The notes beneath the pieces were generated by a model that did no database searches, was not told the origin of the DNA, and was given only the letters and a program-made list of their open reading frames with translations. The position numbers and the translations under genes were made by a program. From Mesorhizobium shangrilense (GTDB taxonomy: Bacteria > Pseudomonadota > Alphaproteobacteria > Rhizobiales > Rhizobiaceae): a stretch of DNA of 64,000 bases. Location of the stretch: the NCBI RefSeq assembly GCF_040537815.1, contig NZ_JBEWSZ010000002.1, positions 124,001-188,000 on the forward strand. The letters are read 5' to 3'. Below, piece after piece: positions 44,426 through 55,289 of this stretch (the stretch's first letter is position 1; the number at the start of each line of letters is the position of its first letter).

Positions 44426-45679
44426 TTGAAAAAATATTCGGTATTCGCCATCGCCCGTGAGGCCATGCGCGGCCATAAGGGCTGGGAGGAACAGTGGTCC
44501 TCGCCTGAGCCCAAGAAGGAATACGACGTCATCATCGTCGGCGCCGGCGGCCATGGCCTGGCCACCGCCTATTATCTCGCAACCGTGCACGGCATCACCA
44601 ATGTCGCGGTGCTGGAAAAAGGCTGGCTTGGCGGCGGCAACACCGGCCGCAACACCACCATCATCCGCTCCAACTATCTCTATGACGAGAGCGCCGGCAT
44701 CTACGACCATGCGCTGAAACTGTGGGACGGGCTGAGCCAGGAGCTCAACTACAACGTCATGTATTCGGCGCGCGGCGTCATGATGCTCGCCCACAATGTG
44801 CACGACATCCAGGTGCTCAAGCGCCATGTCCACGCCAACCGGCTGAACGGCATCGACAATGAATGGCTGACACCGGAGCAGGCGAAGGAATTCTGCCCGC
44901 CGCTCAACATCTCCAAGGATGCGCGCTATCCGGTCGTTGGGGCGGCGCTGCAGCGCCGTGGCGGCACGGCGCGCCACGACGCGGTTGCCTGGGGTTATGC
45001 GCGCGGCGCTTCGGCACGCGGCGTGCACATCATCCAGAATTGCGAGGTCACCGGGGTCAAGCGTGCGGCCAATGGCGCGGTCATGGGCGTCGACACGACG
45101 CGCGGTTTCATCGGCGCCAAGAAGGTCGGCGTCGTCGCCGCCGGTCATTCCTCGGTCATCATGAACATGGCTGGCGTGCGCATGCCGCTGGAAAGCTATC
45201 CGCTGCAGGCGCTGGTCTCCGAGCCGGTCAAGCCGGTGGTGCCCTGCGTGGTGATGTCGAACACGGTGCACGCCTATATCTCGCAGTCCGACAAGGGCGA
45301 GCTGGTGATCGGCGCCGGCACGGACCAATATGTCTCCTATTCGCAGACCGGCGGCCTGCATATCCTGCAGCACACGCTGGACGCCATCTGCGAGATGTTC
45401 CCGATCTTCACGCGCATGAAGATGCTGCGTTCGTGGGGCGGCATCGTCGACGTGACGCCCGATCGTTCGCCGATCCTGGCCAAGACGCCGGTGCCAGGCC
45501 TCTACGTCAATTGCGGCTGGGGCACGGGCGGCTTCAAGGCAACGCCGGGCTCGGGCCATGTCTTTGCCCACACCATCGCCAAGGATGATCCGCACCCGAT
45601 CAACGCACCGTTCACCATCGAGCGCTTCCGTACCGGCCGGCTGATCGACGAGGCCGCGGCGGCGGCGGTGGCACACTGA
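44426..45679 (+). CDS. soxB: Sarcosine oxidase subunit beta
   Basis: The protein has 417 residues. The start is a TTG at 44426, supported by CAGGA upstream and by the family N-terminus ([19 protein letters not shown]). The FAD dinucleotide motif is [17 protein letters not shown]. His184 in [14 protein letters not shown] corresponds to the histidine that binds FMN covalently in characterised enzymes. The C-terminus shows [16 protein letters not shown] and [13 protein letters not shown]. Heterotetrameric sarcosine oxidase oxidises sarcosine to glycine, passing the methyl group to tetrahydrofolate as formaldehyde. It is the first gene of the operon. Confidence 0.96.
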   Translation: MKKYSVFAIAREAMRGHKGWEEQWSSPEPKKEYDVIIVGAGGHGLATAYYLATVHGITNVAVLEKGWLGGGNTGRNTTIIRSNYLYDESAGIYDHALKLWDGLSQELNYNVMYSARGVMMLAHNVHDIQVLKRHVHANRLNGIDNEWLTPEQAKEFCPPLNISKDARYPVVGAALQRRGGTARHDAVAWGYARGASARGVHIIQNCEVTGVKRAANGAVMGVDTTRGFIGAKKVGVVAAGHSSVIMNMAGVRMPLESYPLQALVSEPVKPVVPCVVMSNTVHAYISQSDKGELVIGAGTDQYVSYSQTGGLHILQHTLDAICEMFPIFTRMKMLRSWGGIVDVTPDRSPILAKTPVPGLYVNCGWGTGGFKATPGSGHVFAHTIAKDDPHPINAPFTIERFRTGRLIDEAAAAAVAH

Positions 45680-46104
45680 TGATGATGGCCGAGATGGCTG
45701 TCGCCATGCCGTTGGTGCTGGCGGGGGAACAGGGCATGTTCCACATCCCGTCGGCGGCCGAGGTGCGCACGCAGCCGATCAGCCGCACTGAGAACGAGAC
45801 CAGCTGGCCGTTCTCCGTCGACAATGGCGTGCTGGCCTGCGTCTGGAGCGGGGGGCAGAAGGTGGTCATGTTCATCGAGAACAGACCTGCCAATCTGGGC
45901 GAGGACGAACCATTCGAGCCGCGTCGCGTCATCGTCACCACCGATCCGATCCAGCTCACCATCGGCAACATGGCGTATCGCGACCTGTTTCGGCCTGCCG
46001 CAAGCGTGGAGGAGCGCATCCGGCTCGTCGCGCCGTTCGCGGCCCTGGGCCAGAGGCTTTGCGATCAACCGGCCGGCGCCCATGTCGGCCACGGCGAATT
46101 GTAG
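45679..46104 (+). CDS. Unknown protein inserted between soxB and soxD
   Basis: The 141-residue protein overlaps the soxB stop by one base and ends 12 bp before soxD. It is acidic and soluble, with no signal peptide or membrane helix: HIPSAAEVRTQPISRTENET, VWSGGQKVVMFIENRPANLG, PRRVIVTTDPIQLTIGNMAY and DLFRPAASVEERI. The usual operon is soxBDAG without this gene. I do not recognise the family. Its position suggests a role in sarcosine oxidase expression or assembly, but it may be incidental. Confidence 0.7.
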   Translation: MMMAEMAVAMPLVLAGEQGMFHIPSAAEVRTQPISRTENETSWPFSVDNGVLACVWSGGQKVVMFIENRPANLGEDEPFEPRRVIVTTDPIQLTIGNMAYRDLFRPAASVEERIRLVAPFAALGQRLCDQPAGAHVGHGEL

Positions 46105-46116
46105 GAACGAACACAA

Positions 46117-46413
46117 ATGCTTCTCATCCGCTGCCCCTATTGCGAGGAAGAGCGTCCGGAGCTCGAATTCCGCAACGCCGGCGAGGCGCATATAGCGCGC
46201 TCCGCCAACATGGCCGGCGAGAGCGACGACGATTTCGAAAAATTCTTCTTCATCCGCTCGAATCCCAAGGGCATCATCTATGAGCGCTGGCGGCATATCC
46301 ATGGCTGCGCCCGCTTCTTCAACGCGGTGCGCGACACCGTCACCGACAAGTTCCTCATGACCTACAAGGCCGGCGAGCCGAAGCCGTCGAAGCTCCCGGG
46401 AGTTGCCAAATGA
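46117..46413 (+). CDS. soxD: Sarcosine oxidase subunit delta
   Basis: The subunit has 98 residues. The zinc site is CPYCEEERPELEF with later His and Cys in RHIHGCARFF. Other family features are KGIIYERWRHIHGC and RDTVTDKFLMTYKAG. The small subunit binds zinc and stabilises the complex. It overlaps soxA by 4 bp. Confidence 0.95.
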   Translation: MLLIRCPYCEEERPELEFRNAGEAHIARSANMAGESDDDFEKFFFIRSNPKGIIYERWRHIHGCARFFNAVRDTVTDKFLMTYKAGEPKPSKLPGVAK

Positions 46414-49395
46414 GCGGTACTTTCCGCATTTCCGGTGCCGGCCGCCTCAAGCAGGCCAAGACCGCCCGTTTCAGCTTCGATGGCCAGTCCTACACCGGCG
46501 TCGAGGGCGACACGCTGGCTTCGGCACTGCTTGCCAATGGCGTCCATCTGGTCGGCCGCTCGTTCAAGTACCACCGTCCGCGCGGCATCCTGTCGGCCGG
46601 CGCGGAGGAGCCGAACGCGCTGGTCGAGATCAAGCGCGACGCGGCGCGCAAGACGCCGAACGTGCGGGCGACGGTGCAGGAGCTTTATGACGGGCTTGCC
46701 GCGCAGTCGCAGAACCGCTGGCCTTCTCTGTCCTTCGACGTCGGCGCGGTCAACGACCTGGCGTCGCCGATGTTTTCGGCCGGCTTCTACTACAAGACCT
46801 TCATGTGGCCGAAGGCGGCCTGGAAGAGCCTCTACGAGCCGAAGATCCGCGCCGCGGCCGGCCTCGGCGTATCTCCGGACAAGCCTGATCCTGACCATTA
46901 TTCGTCGCGCTATGCGCATTGCGAAGTGCTGGTGCTGGGCGGCGGTGCGGCCGGCATCGCGGCGGCACTTGCCGCGGCCGAGACCGGCGTGCGCGTCATC
47001 CTGGCAGACGAGCAGGCAGAGTTCGGCGGCAGCCTGCGCTTCGAGAACGGCGCCAGGATCGATGGCCAGGACGGTTTTGCCTGGGCGCAGGCGGCGATCG
47101 CCAAGCTGAGCACCATGGACAATGTCCGCGTGCTCTCGCGTACGACGGCGTTCGGCTATTACGCGCAGAATTTCGTCGGGCTGGTCGAGCGCGTCAGCGA
47201 TCATTTGAAGGCCCCTGGCCACGATCTGCCGCGCGAGCGGCTGTGGCAGGTGCGTGCGAAACGCGTCGTGCTGGCGTCCGGTGCCATCGAGCGCCACATG
47301 GTGTTCGCCGACAACGACCGTCCCGGCGTCATGCTGGCAGGTGCTGCCCGCACCTATCTCAATCACTATGGCGTCGCGGTCGGCAAAAATGTCGGCGTCT
47401 ACACCGCCAATGATTCCGCCTATGCGGCGGCGATCGACCTGAAGAAGGCCGGCGTCAACGTCGCGGCGATCGTCGATTTGCGCGACCATCCGACCGGACC
47501 GGTGATCGACGAGGCGAGGGCGCTGGGCATCGAGGTCAATTTCGGCCGCGCGGTGATCCGCGCCGGCGGTAAGCTGCGGGTGTCGTCAATGACCGTGCAG
47601 CCGAAGAACGGCGGCGGCGAACGCACCATCCCCGTCGATGCGATCCTGATGTCGGCCGGCTGGACGCCGTCGGTGCACCTGTTCTCGCAATCGCGCGGCA
47701 AGGTCGCCTTCAACGACGAGACCAAGCGCTTCGTGCCGGGCGTCTACGCACAGGACTGTGTCTCCGTCGGCGCCTGCAACGGCACGGACGGCCTGTCGGC
47801 GAGCGTGGACGAGGCCTATGCGGCGGGCGCCAAGGCGGCCAGGGATGCCGGCGCGAAGACGGCCAAGGGGACGAAACCGAAGGTCGACGCGTCGGAGAGC
47901 TGGTCGCGCGGCATGCTGGGTGCCGCGCCCGGCGCCGGGCCGGACACGACGGTGAAAGCGTTCGTCGATTTCCAGAACGACGTCACCGCCAAGGACATCC
48001 GCCAGGCGGTGCATGAGGGCATGCGCTCCATCGAGCACGTCAAGCGCTTCACCACCAACGGCATGGCGACCGACCAGGGCAAAACCTCCAACATGCATGG
48101 CCTGGCGATTGCAGCGGAGACGCTGGGAAAGCCGATCCCGGAGGTCGGCCTGACGACGTTCCGGGCGCCCTATACGCCGGTGACCTTCGGTTCCATCGTC
48201 AGCCATGCGCGCGGGCCGCTGTTCGACCCGACACGCAGGACGGCAATCCATCCCTGGGCCGAAGCACAAGGTGCGGTGTTCGAGGATGTCGGCCAGTGGA
48301 AGCGCGCCTGGTATTTTCCCAAGGCGGGCGAGGACATGCACGCGGCTGTCGATCGCGAATGCGTCGCTGTTCGCAACAAAGCAGGCCTGTTCGATGCCTC
48401 TACGCTGGGCAAGATCGAAGTGGTTGGCCCGGACGCGGCCAAGTTCATGGAACTGCTCTACACCAATCCTTGGGAGAAGCTGGAACCTGGCCGCTGCCGC
48501 TATGGCATCATGCTGCGCGAAGACGGCTTCATCTATGATGACGGCGTTGTCGGCCGGCTGGCGCCGGACCGTTTCCATGTGACGACGACGACGGGCGGCG
48601 CGCCGCGCGTCATGAACCACATGGAGGACTATCTCCAGACCGAATTCCCGCATCTCAATGTCTGGCTGACCTCGACCACCGAGCAGTGGGCGGTCATTGC
48701 CGTGCAAGGGCCGAAGTCGCGGGACATCATCGCGCCGCTGGTCGAAGGCATCGACATGTCGGATGAGGCGTTGCCGCATATGTCGGTGCGCGAAGGCAAG
48801 ATCTGTGGCGTGCCGACCCGCCTGTTCCGCATGTCGTTCACCGGCGAGCGCGGCTTCGAGGTCAACGTGCCCGCCGATTACGGGCAGGCCGTCTGGGAAG
48901 CGCTGTGGGCCGAGGGCCAGAAGCACGGTGCGGCCGCCTACGGCACCGAGGCCATGCATGTGCTGCGCGCCGAAAAGGGCTACATCATCGTCGGCCAGGA
49001 TACGGACGGCACGGTGACGCCGAACGACGCCGGTCTCGACTGGGCGGTCGGCAAGAAGAAGACGGACTTCGTCGGCATCCGCGGCCTGACGCGGCCGGAT
49101 CTTGTCGCCAAGGGCCGCAAGCAGCTTGTCGGCCTCAAGACCAAGGATCCGAAGGTAGTGCTGGAAGAGGGCGCGCAGATCGTCGAGGATCCCAAACAGG
49201 CGATCCCGATGAAGATGATCGGCCACGTCACGTCGAGCTACTGGTCGCAGAATTGCGGGCGCTCGATCGCGCTGGCGCTGGTCGCCGGTGGCCGCGACCG
49301 CATGGGCGACACACTCTATGTGCCGATGCCGAATGGGGTGATCGAAGTGGCGGTTACCGGCATGGTGTTCTTCGACGAGACGGGAGGGCGCCTCA

Positions 49396-49403
<8 letters not shown>
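46410..49403 (+). CDS. soxA: Sarcosine oxidase subunit alpha
   Basis: The protein has 997 residues. An N-terminal ferredoxin-like domain (1-90, with SYTGVEGDTLASALLANGVH) precedes an NAD-binding flavoprotein domain (about 165-480; VLVLGGGAAGIAAALAAAET, RHMVFADNDRPGVMLAGA). The C-terminal half is a GcvT/DMGDH-type tetrahydrofolate domain (about 600-990; VRNKAGLFDASTLGKIEVVG, then TVTPNDAGLDWAVGKKKTDF). It channels the C1 unit to folate. It overlaps soxD by 4 bp and soxG by 8 bp. Confidence 0.96.
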
Positions 49404-50297
<894 letters not shown>

Positions 50298-50375
50298 TTT
50301 CCCCAGTTTCGCTGAAGCGCCATCTTCTCAACGTACTGCCATATCAGCTATTTAAAGCGCTTTGGGAGATGAAAA

Positions 50376-51161
50376 ATGCCGATAAAAGCCGTCGTCTGGG
50401 GTGAGAACGTCCATGAGCAGACCAACGCAGCCGTGCGCGACCTCTATCCCAAGGGCATGCATGGCACCATCGCCGCGGCGCTGAACCAGGACAAGGGCAT
50501 CGAGGCGACCACCGCCACCTTGCAGGAGCCCGAGCACGGCTTGAGTGAAAAGCGTCTTGCTGCCACCGAAGTCCTGTTGTGGTGGGGCCATGCCGCGCAT
50601 GGCGAGGTCAGGGACGAGATCGTCGAGCGGGTGCAGAGGCGGGTATGGGAAGGCATGGGTCTGATCGTGCTCCATTCCGGCCACTACTCGAAGATATTCA
50701 AGCGGCTGATGGGCACGCCCTGCTCGCTGAAATGGCGCGAGGCTGGCGAGCGCGAGCGGGTGTGGGCGATCAATCGCGGCCATCCGATAGCCCAGGGCAT
50801 CGGCGAATGCCTGGAGATCGGCGAGACGGAAATGTATGGCGAGCCGTTCGCGGTGCCGGAGCCGATGGAGACGGTATTCGTCTCCTGGTACGAGGGTGGC
50901 GAGGTGTTCCGGTCGGGACTGACCTACCAGCGTGGTGCCGGACGGATCTTCTACTTCTCCCCGGGTCACGAAACCTATCCGATCTATCACAATGAGGGCG
51001 TACAGCAGGTACTGCGCAACGCCGTCCATTGGGCGCGCAATCCCGCGCCGGCATGGTCGGGGATCACCAATGCGCCAAACGTGCCGACGCACGCGGCCAA
51101 GGAGACGATCGTCCAGAAGGGCCTGCGCCTGCATGCCGATGGCGACAAGGGTCTCAGTTGA
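50376..51161 (+). CDS. ThuA-like trehalose utilisation protein
   Basis: The 261-residue protein of the class I glutamine amidotransferase-like fold resembles Thu[79 protein letters not shown] and [17 protein letters not shown]. ThuA of Sinorhizobium works with ThuB in oxidation of trehalose and related disaccharides. Here it pairs with a Gfo/Idh/MocA oxidoreductase 16 bp downstream. No thuEFGK transporter genes follow, so the substrate may differ. Confidence 0.88.
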   Translation: MPIKAVVWGENVHEQTNAAVRDLYPKGMHGTIAAALNQDKGIEATTATLQEPEHGLSEKRLAATEVLLWWGHAAHGEVRDEIVERVQRRVWEGMGLIVLHSGHYSKIFKRLMGTPCSLKWREAGERERVWAINRGHPIAQGIGECLEIGETEMYGEPFAVPEPMETVFVSWYEGGEVFRSGLTYQRGAGRIFYFSPGHETYPIYHNEGVQQVLRNAVHWARNPAPAWSGITNAPNVPTHAAKETIVQKGLRLHADGDKGLS

Positions 51162-51177
51162 TCAGGGGTTTGGGCTG

Positions 51178-52227
51178 ATGCACCGTCTGCTTTTGTTGGG
51201 AACCGGCGGCATCGCCGGGCACCATGTCGAAGAGTTTGCCAAGATCCCGGGTTGCAGTATCGTCGCCTGCGTCGACCAGGTGCCGGGCCGCGCGGCCGCG
51301 TTCGCCGCCACCAACACAATCGGTGACTTCTTCGAGAGCCTGGAAGCGGCGATCGCCTGGGGCCAGTTCGACGCCGCCATCAACGCGACGCCGGATGGCG
51401 CGCACAAGGCAACGACGCTGGCGCTGCTTGCCGCCGGCAAGCATGTCTTCTGCGAAAAGCCGCTGGCGCCGAACCATGCCGATGCGCTGGTGATGACGGA
51501 GGCCGCCGAGGCGGCCGGGGTCGTCAACATGGTCAACCTGACCTATCGCAACTCACCGGCGATCCAGGAAGCGCGACGCATGGTGCAGGCCGGCGAGATC
51601 GGGGAACTGCGCCATGTCGAGGCGAGCTACCGGCAGAGCTGGCTGGTCAGCAAGTCGTGGGGTGACTGGCGGGTGGAGGACAAATGGCTGTGGCGCCTGT
51701 CGAGCCGGCACGGTTCGACAGGCGTCCTGGGCGATGTCGGCATCCACATCCTGGACTTCGCCACCTATGGCGCGGCTGACGATATCGTCAGCCTGCATGC
51801 CGATCTGGTGACGTTTCCGAAGGCCGAGGGAGACCGGATCGGCGACTATGTGCTGGATGCCAATGACAGCGCCGCCATAACCGCGCGGATGAAATCCGGC
51901 GCGCTCGCCACCATCGTTGCCAGCCGCTACATGACCGGCAACACCAACGAGCTGTCGCTGGCCATGCACGGCACCAAGGGTGCGATCAAGGTGGAAACCG
52001 ATGGCAAGGTTTCGCACCTGTCGGTTTGCGTGGGCAAGGATATCGACCATCAGCGCTGGCGAACGCTGTCCTTAACCATCGTGAAGCGCAATGCCCGGCG
52101 TTTCGCAGAGGCGCTCGACGCCGGCCGAAATGGCGATCCGTCCTTCCGGCGTGCCGCCGACATGCAGAAACTGATCGACGCGGCCTTCGAGAGTTCGGCT
52201 GCGAGGCGACCACTGACGGTCGCCTGA
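51178..52227 (+). CDS. Gfo/Idh/MocA family oxidoreductase
   Basis: The protein has 349 residues from ATG 51178 (AGGGG upstream). The Rossmann motif is LLLLGTGGIAGHHVEEF and the family motif AGKHVFCEKPLA supplies the catalytic Lys in EKP. The C-terminal sheet domain includes GDVGIHILDFATYGA, where GxxxH gives the active-site His. It would oxidise a sugar, inositol or sugar acid with NAD(P). It is cotranscribed with the ThuA-like gene and may play the ThuB role. Confidence 0.9.
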   Translation: MHRLLLLGTGGIAGHHVEEFAKIPGCSIVACVDQVPGRAAAFAATNTIGDFFESLEAAIAWGQFDAAINATPDGAHKATTLALLAAGKHVFCEKPLAPNHADALVMTEAAEAAGVVNMVNLTYRNSPAIQEARRMVQAGEIGELRHVEASYRQSWLVSKSWGDWRVEDKWLWRLSSRHGSTGVLGDVGIHILDFATYGAADDIVSLHADLVTFPKAEGDRIGDYVLDANDSAAITARMKSGALATIVASRYMTGNTNELSLAMHGTKGAIKVETDGKVSHLSVCVGKDIDHQRWRTLSLTIVKRNARRFAEALDAGRNGDPSFRRAADMQKLIDAAFESSAARRPLTVA

Positions 52228-52296
52228 GAAGGTCTTTTCGGAACCAGTTTCCGCCCTAGGAGATCGGCCCGAGGGTCTGCTTTCCGCTGCTTCAGA

Positions 52297-52536
52297 TTAG
52301 AAGCTCGGGACGATCCACGGGTTGATGTCGATGCCGATCTTCGGGCCCTTGCCCTGGGTGGAACTGGTCGCCTTTTCGATCGATCCCGTCGCGCTGCAAT
52401 CAAGCTTCACATGGGTCTTGGCATCGACGCAGGTCGCCGCGGCTGGCGCCTGCTTGACGGGCTGGGTAGCGCTGGCGGCGAATGCCGAGCCCGAAAGTGC
52501 CAGCACGGCGGCGAGGGTGAGGATTGTCTTTTTCAT
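52297..52536 (-). CDS. Small exported protein, DUF680-like
   Basis: The ORF encodes 79 residues. The signal peptide MKKTILTLAAVLALSGSAFA is of the type shared by the many DUF680 paralogues of Mesorhizobium. The mature part has a Cys pair (ATCVDAKTHVKLDC) and an end IGIDINPWIVPSF. Function unknown. Its promoter region holds candidate sites for the TetR regulator encoded upstream. Confidence 0.65.
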   Translation of the reverse strand: MKKTILTLAAVLALSGSAFAASATQPVKQAPAAATCVDAKTHVKLDCSATGSIEKATSSTQGKGPKIGIDINPWIVPSF

Positions 52537-52570
52537 TGTCAGTCTCCGTTTTCGACGGTGAATTTTTATT

Positions 52571-52641
52571 CGTACGTGTACGATATGCCGTACAGATACG
52601 CCTGCCGATCTCGAAGTTCAAGCCAAATCGTACACGTACAT
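52571..52641. promoter_or_regulatory. Candidate TetR operator region before the DUF680-like gene
   Basis: The block contains CGTACGTGTACGATAT (52571-52586), CCGTACAGATACG (52588-52600) and, 26 bp further, ATCGTACACGTACAT (52627-52641), which is the inverted counterpart of GTGTACGAT. The CCGTACAG core also occurs, on the opposite strand, in the promoter of the tetR gene (53411-53425). Confidence 0.5.
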
Positions 52642-52726
52642 TAGATTTTTGTTAACCATAAAATTCCACGCCCCGGTTTCGGCGGGGGATGGGTGGTGAG
52701 GAAATGTGGGACGAAGGAGGTGATGG

Positions 52727-53371
52727 TCAGCAGTTGACCGGGGTCTCGGTCAGCGGCGGCACGTCCTGCATGCTCAGCGAAGCCAGCGTGGAGTCGCACA
52801 TCCGCTTCACGAAGGCCCGTGGATCGCCGAACGGATAGAAGGGGAATGTGATCAGCAAGGAGATCGTGCCGTGGCCCACCGCCCACAGCATGGTGGCGAT
52901 GGCGCGCGGGTCGCCCTTGAGCTTGCCTGCGGCAACGCAAGCTTCGACCCGTCTGATGAGCACCTTCATCGCCGGGTTGCCTTCTTCCATCTCGGCGAAG
53001 GTCTTGCCTTCCGGCGGCCTGGTCTTTTCGGTCATGAACACGGTGCGGTATTCATTGGGATTGCCGAGCCCAAAGGCGGCATACTCCGTCATGACCGCCT
53101 GCAATGCCTCGATCGGATCGTCGGACGGATGCTCCTCGATGCGCCGGGCCAGCGTCTCGAACGCGTCCTCGGCGAGCGCGAAGAGGATGTCCTGCTTGTC
53201 GGCGAAGTAGGAGTAGACCGACATCGGCGCGTAGCCGACGCGCTTGGCCAGCTTGCGGATGGTCAGGCCTTCATAGCCTTCTTCCTGGACGAGCTTGTGC
53301 GCGGCCTCGACAAGCTCGCTGCGCAGTTCCGCCTTGTGTTTTTCCCGGCGCTTCTGGACGCTCAGCGGCAC
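52727..53371 (-). CDS. TetR/AcrR-family transcriptional regulator
   Basis: The protein has 214 residues from a GTG at 53371 preceded by AAGGCAGG. The helix-turn-helix is LTIRKLAKRVGYAPMSVYSY within the usual N-terminal helix bundle (LVEAAHKLVQEEGYEGL). The C-terminal ligand domain is TetR_C_33-like in style, ending STLASLSMQDVPP. It is divergent from nothing; upstream lies the SDR-kinase-MaoC cluster on the same strand, which it may regulate along with itself and the DUF680-like gene. Confidence 0.88.
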   Translation of the reverse strand: MPLSVQKRREKHKAELRSELVEAAHKLVQEEGYEGLTIRKLAKRVGYAPMSVYSYFADKQDILFALAEDAFETLARRIEEHPSDDPIEALQAVMTEYAAFGLGNPNEYRTVFMTEKTRPPEGKTFAEMEEGNPAMKVLIRRVEACVAAGKLKGDPRAIATMLWAVGHGTISLLITFPFYPFGDPRAFVKRMCDSTLASLSMQDVPPLTETPVNC

Positions 53372-53410
53372 TGCCTGCCTGCCTTTTGTTGGTTGATGCC
53401 TGGCTAAATT

Positions 53411-53425
53411 ATATACGCTGTACGG
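53411..53425. promoter_or_regulatory. Candidate TetR autoregulatory site
   Basis: ATATACGCTGTACGG lies 40 bp upstream of the tetR start. Its reverse complement begins CCGTACAG, as does the site at 52588 before the DUF680-like gene. The surrounding DNA is A+T-rich and likely the tetR promoter. Confidence 0.45.
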
Positions 53426-53465
53426 AAACGGACAAGGGCGGGGTTGGTTCCCCCAACGGTATGTT

Positions 53466-54242
53466 TCAGACCGCGCCGACGCCGCCGTCCACGGCCAGCG
53501 CATGGCCGGTCATGAAGGAGTTCGCGGGATCGGCGGCGAACAGGATGGCGGTGACAATCTCGTCGACTTCGCCGACGCGCTTCATGGGTACGCCGCGCGT
53601 CAGTTCGGCAAGCGCATCGGTTTCCGGCGTGCCGGACATGCGCACGAACCCGTCCACCATCGCCGTTCGCGTGTGGGCCGGACAGATGGCGTTCACGCGA
53701 ACGCCCTTGGTGGCGTATTCGGCAGCCGCCGATTTCGTCAGCCCGACGACGCCATGCTTGGCGGCGGCGTAGACCGAGAGTTTCGGTGCGCCGACCAGCC
53801 CGGCGACCGAAGCGATGTTGACGATGGTGCCGCCTTTCCCTGTCGCCTTGAACTGCTGTTCCATTTGCGGGATCTGGTGCTTCATCGCGTAGAAGACACC
53901 GAGCAGGTCGATCTCCAGCACGCGGCGGGCCTCGTCCGACGCCACTTGCGGCAGCCGCACGAAGCTCTGGACGATGCCGGCATTGTTGATGGCGACATCC
54001 AGCCGGCCGAATTTTCTCACTGCCAGCTCGACCAGGTCCTCGGATAGTTTTTCGTCCGAAATATCGCCGGCCAGGATCGCTGTTTGGGTGCCAAGCGTCG
54101 CGGCAAGGCTTTCGAGCAAAGCCTCGTTCATGTCGGAGAGAACCAGCCGCGCGCCTTCCGAGGCAAAGCCTTTGGCCGCACCGCTGCCCAGCCCGCCGGC
54201 GGCACCCGTGATCAGCACAGTCGCTCCGTCAAAGCGGCCCAT
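53466..54242 (-). CDS. Short-chain dehydrogenase/reductase (cluster SDR 1)
   Basis: The SDR has 258 residues from ATG 54242 (GGAGAGG upstream). Motifs: LITGAAGGLGSGAA, NNAGIVQ, NIASVAGLVGAP and YAAAKHG. Asp after beta-2 (LVLSDMNEAL) points to NAD. It is probably a 3-hydroxyacyl-CoA or secondary-alcohol dehydrogenase, judging by its neighbours (kinase, MaoC, acyl-CoA dehydrogenase). The kinase gene upstream ends 12 bp before its start. Confidence 0.88.
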   Translation of the reverse strand: MGRFDGATVLITGAAGGLGSGAAKGFASEGARLVLSDMNEALLESLAATLGTQTAILAGDISDEKLSEDLVELAVRKFGRLDVAINNAGIVQSFVRLPQVASDEARRVLEIDLLGVFYAMKHQIPQMEQQFKATGKGGTIVNIASVAGLVGAPKLSVYAAAKHGVVGLTKSAAAEYATKGVRVNAICPAHTRTAMVDGFVRMSGTPETDALAELTRGVPMKRVGEVDEIVTAILFAADPANSFMTGHALAVDGGVGAV

Positions 54243-54254
54243 CACCTCTCCCCA

Positions 54255-55289
54255 TCACATGTGCTTGTCGATCAGTTTCACGGCAAGATGCGAAAGCAGT
54301 TTTACCGCCTTGCCATAGGTCCTGGCTTTTTCCGGATTGGAGGCGTTGCCGTCCAGCGCGCGTTTGTACACACCCTGGCATATCGCGGCCAGCCGGAAGA
54401 AGGAGAAGGCGAGGAAGAACGTCCAGTTGCCGATGCCATCAAGCCCCTGCCGCCGGCAATAGGCGGCAACATAGTCCTCTTCCAAGGGCAGGCCGAGCGC
54501 GGCGCGGTCGATGCCGCCCAAGCCGCGAAAGCCGGATGCATGCGGCAGGCGCCATTGCATGCACTGATAGGCGATGTCGGCGAAGGGGTGGCCAAGCGTC
54601 GACAGTTCCCAGTCGAGCACCGCCACCACCTTTGGCCGATCGGACGCGAACATCAGATTGTCCAGCCGGTAGTCGCCATGCACCAGCGAGACTCGGCCGT
54701 CATCGGCGGGCATATGTGCCTCCAGCCAGGCAATCAGACGGTCCATGTCGGCGACAGCGTCGGTTTCAGAGGCGCGGTACTGGCTAGTCCAGCGCGCCAG
54801 CTGCCGCTCGAAATAACTGCCTGGCCTGCCGAAATCGCCAAGCCCGACCGCCTTGACATCGACATCGTGCAGGGCAGCAAGCGTTGCATTCATGGCGTCG
54901 TAGACCGCCGCGCGCTCCCCATTGCCCGACGCTTCCGGCAGCGCCGGGTCCCAGAAGATGCGGCCATCGACAAAACCCATGACGTAGAACATGCGGTCGA
55001 TCGGCGAGTCCTCGCCTGAGAGGTGCAGCATGTCGGGCACCGGCACGGCGCTGCCGGAAAGCGCCTTCATCACGGTGAATTCACGGTCGACCTGATGTGC
55101 CGATTTCAGCAACTGTCCGGGCGGCTTGGCGCGCAGCACATAGCGGCCGCTTTGCGCGGTCAGGAGATAGGTCGGGTTCGATTGTCCGGATTTGAATTTC
55201 TCGATGGATAGAAGCCCGGAAAAGCCGGGGATTTCCGCCTCGAGGTAAGGCGCAAGTGCTGCCTTGTCGAGAGCGTTTGGATCGCTCAT
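54255..55289 (-). CDS. APH-family phosphotransferase (ACAD10/11-like kinase)
   Basis: The 344-residue aminoglycoside-phosphotransferase-fold kinase has LSGEDSPIDRMFYVMGFVDG, catalytic loop LVHGDYRLDNLMF and metal loop VAVLDWELSTLGHP. This subfamily corresponds to the kinase domain of human ACAD10/ACAD11 and of LvaA in levulinate catabolism, which phosphorylate 4-hydroxyacyl-CoA. An acyl-CoA dehydrogenase gene lies 1.5 kb away in divergent orientation. The start overlaps the MaoC stop (ATGA). Confidence 0.9.
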   Translation of the reverse strand: MSDPNALDKAALAPYLEAEIPGFSGLLSIEKFKSGQSNPTYLLTAQSGRYVLRAKPPGQLLKSAHQVDREFTVMKALSGSAVPVPDMLHLSGEDSPIDRMFYVMGFVDGRIFWDPALPEASGNGERAAVYDAMNATLAALHDVDVKAVGLGDFGRPGSYFERQLARWTSQYRASETDAVADMDRLIAWLEAHMPADDGRVSLVHGDYRLDNLMFASDRPKVVAVLDWELSTLGHPFADIAYQCMQWRLPHASGFRGLGGIDRAALGLPLEEDYVAAYCRRQGLDGIGNWTFFLAFSFFRLAAICQGVYKRALDGNASNPEKARTYGKAVKLLSHLAVKLIDKHM

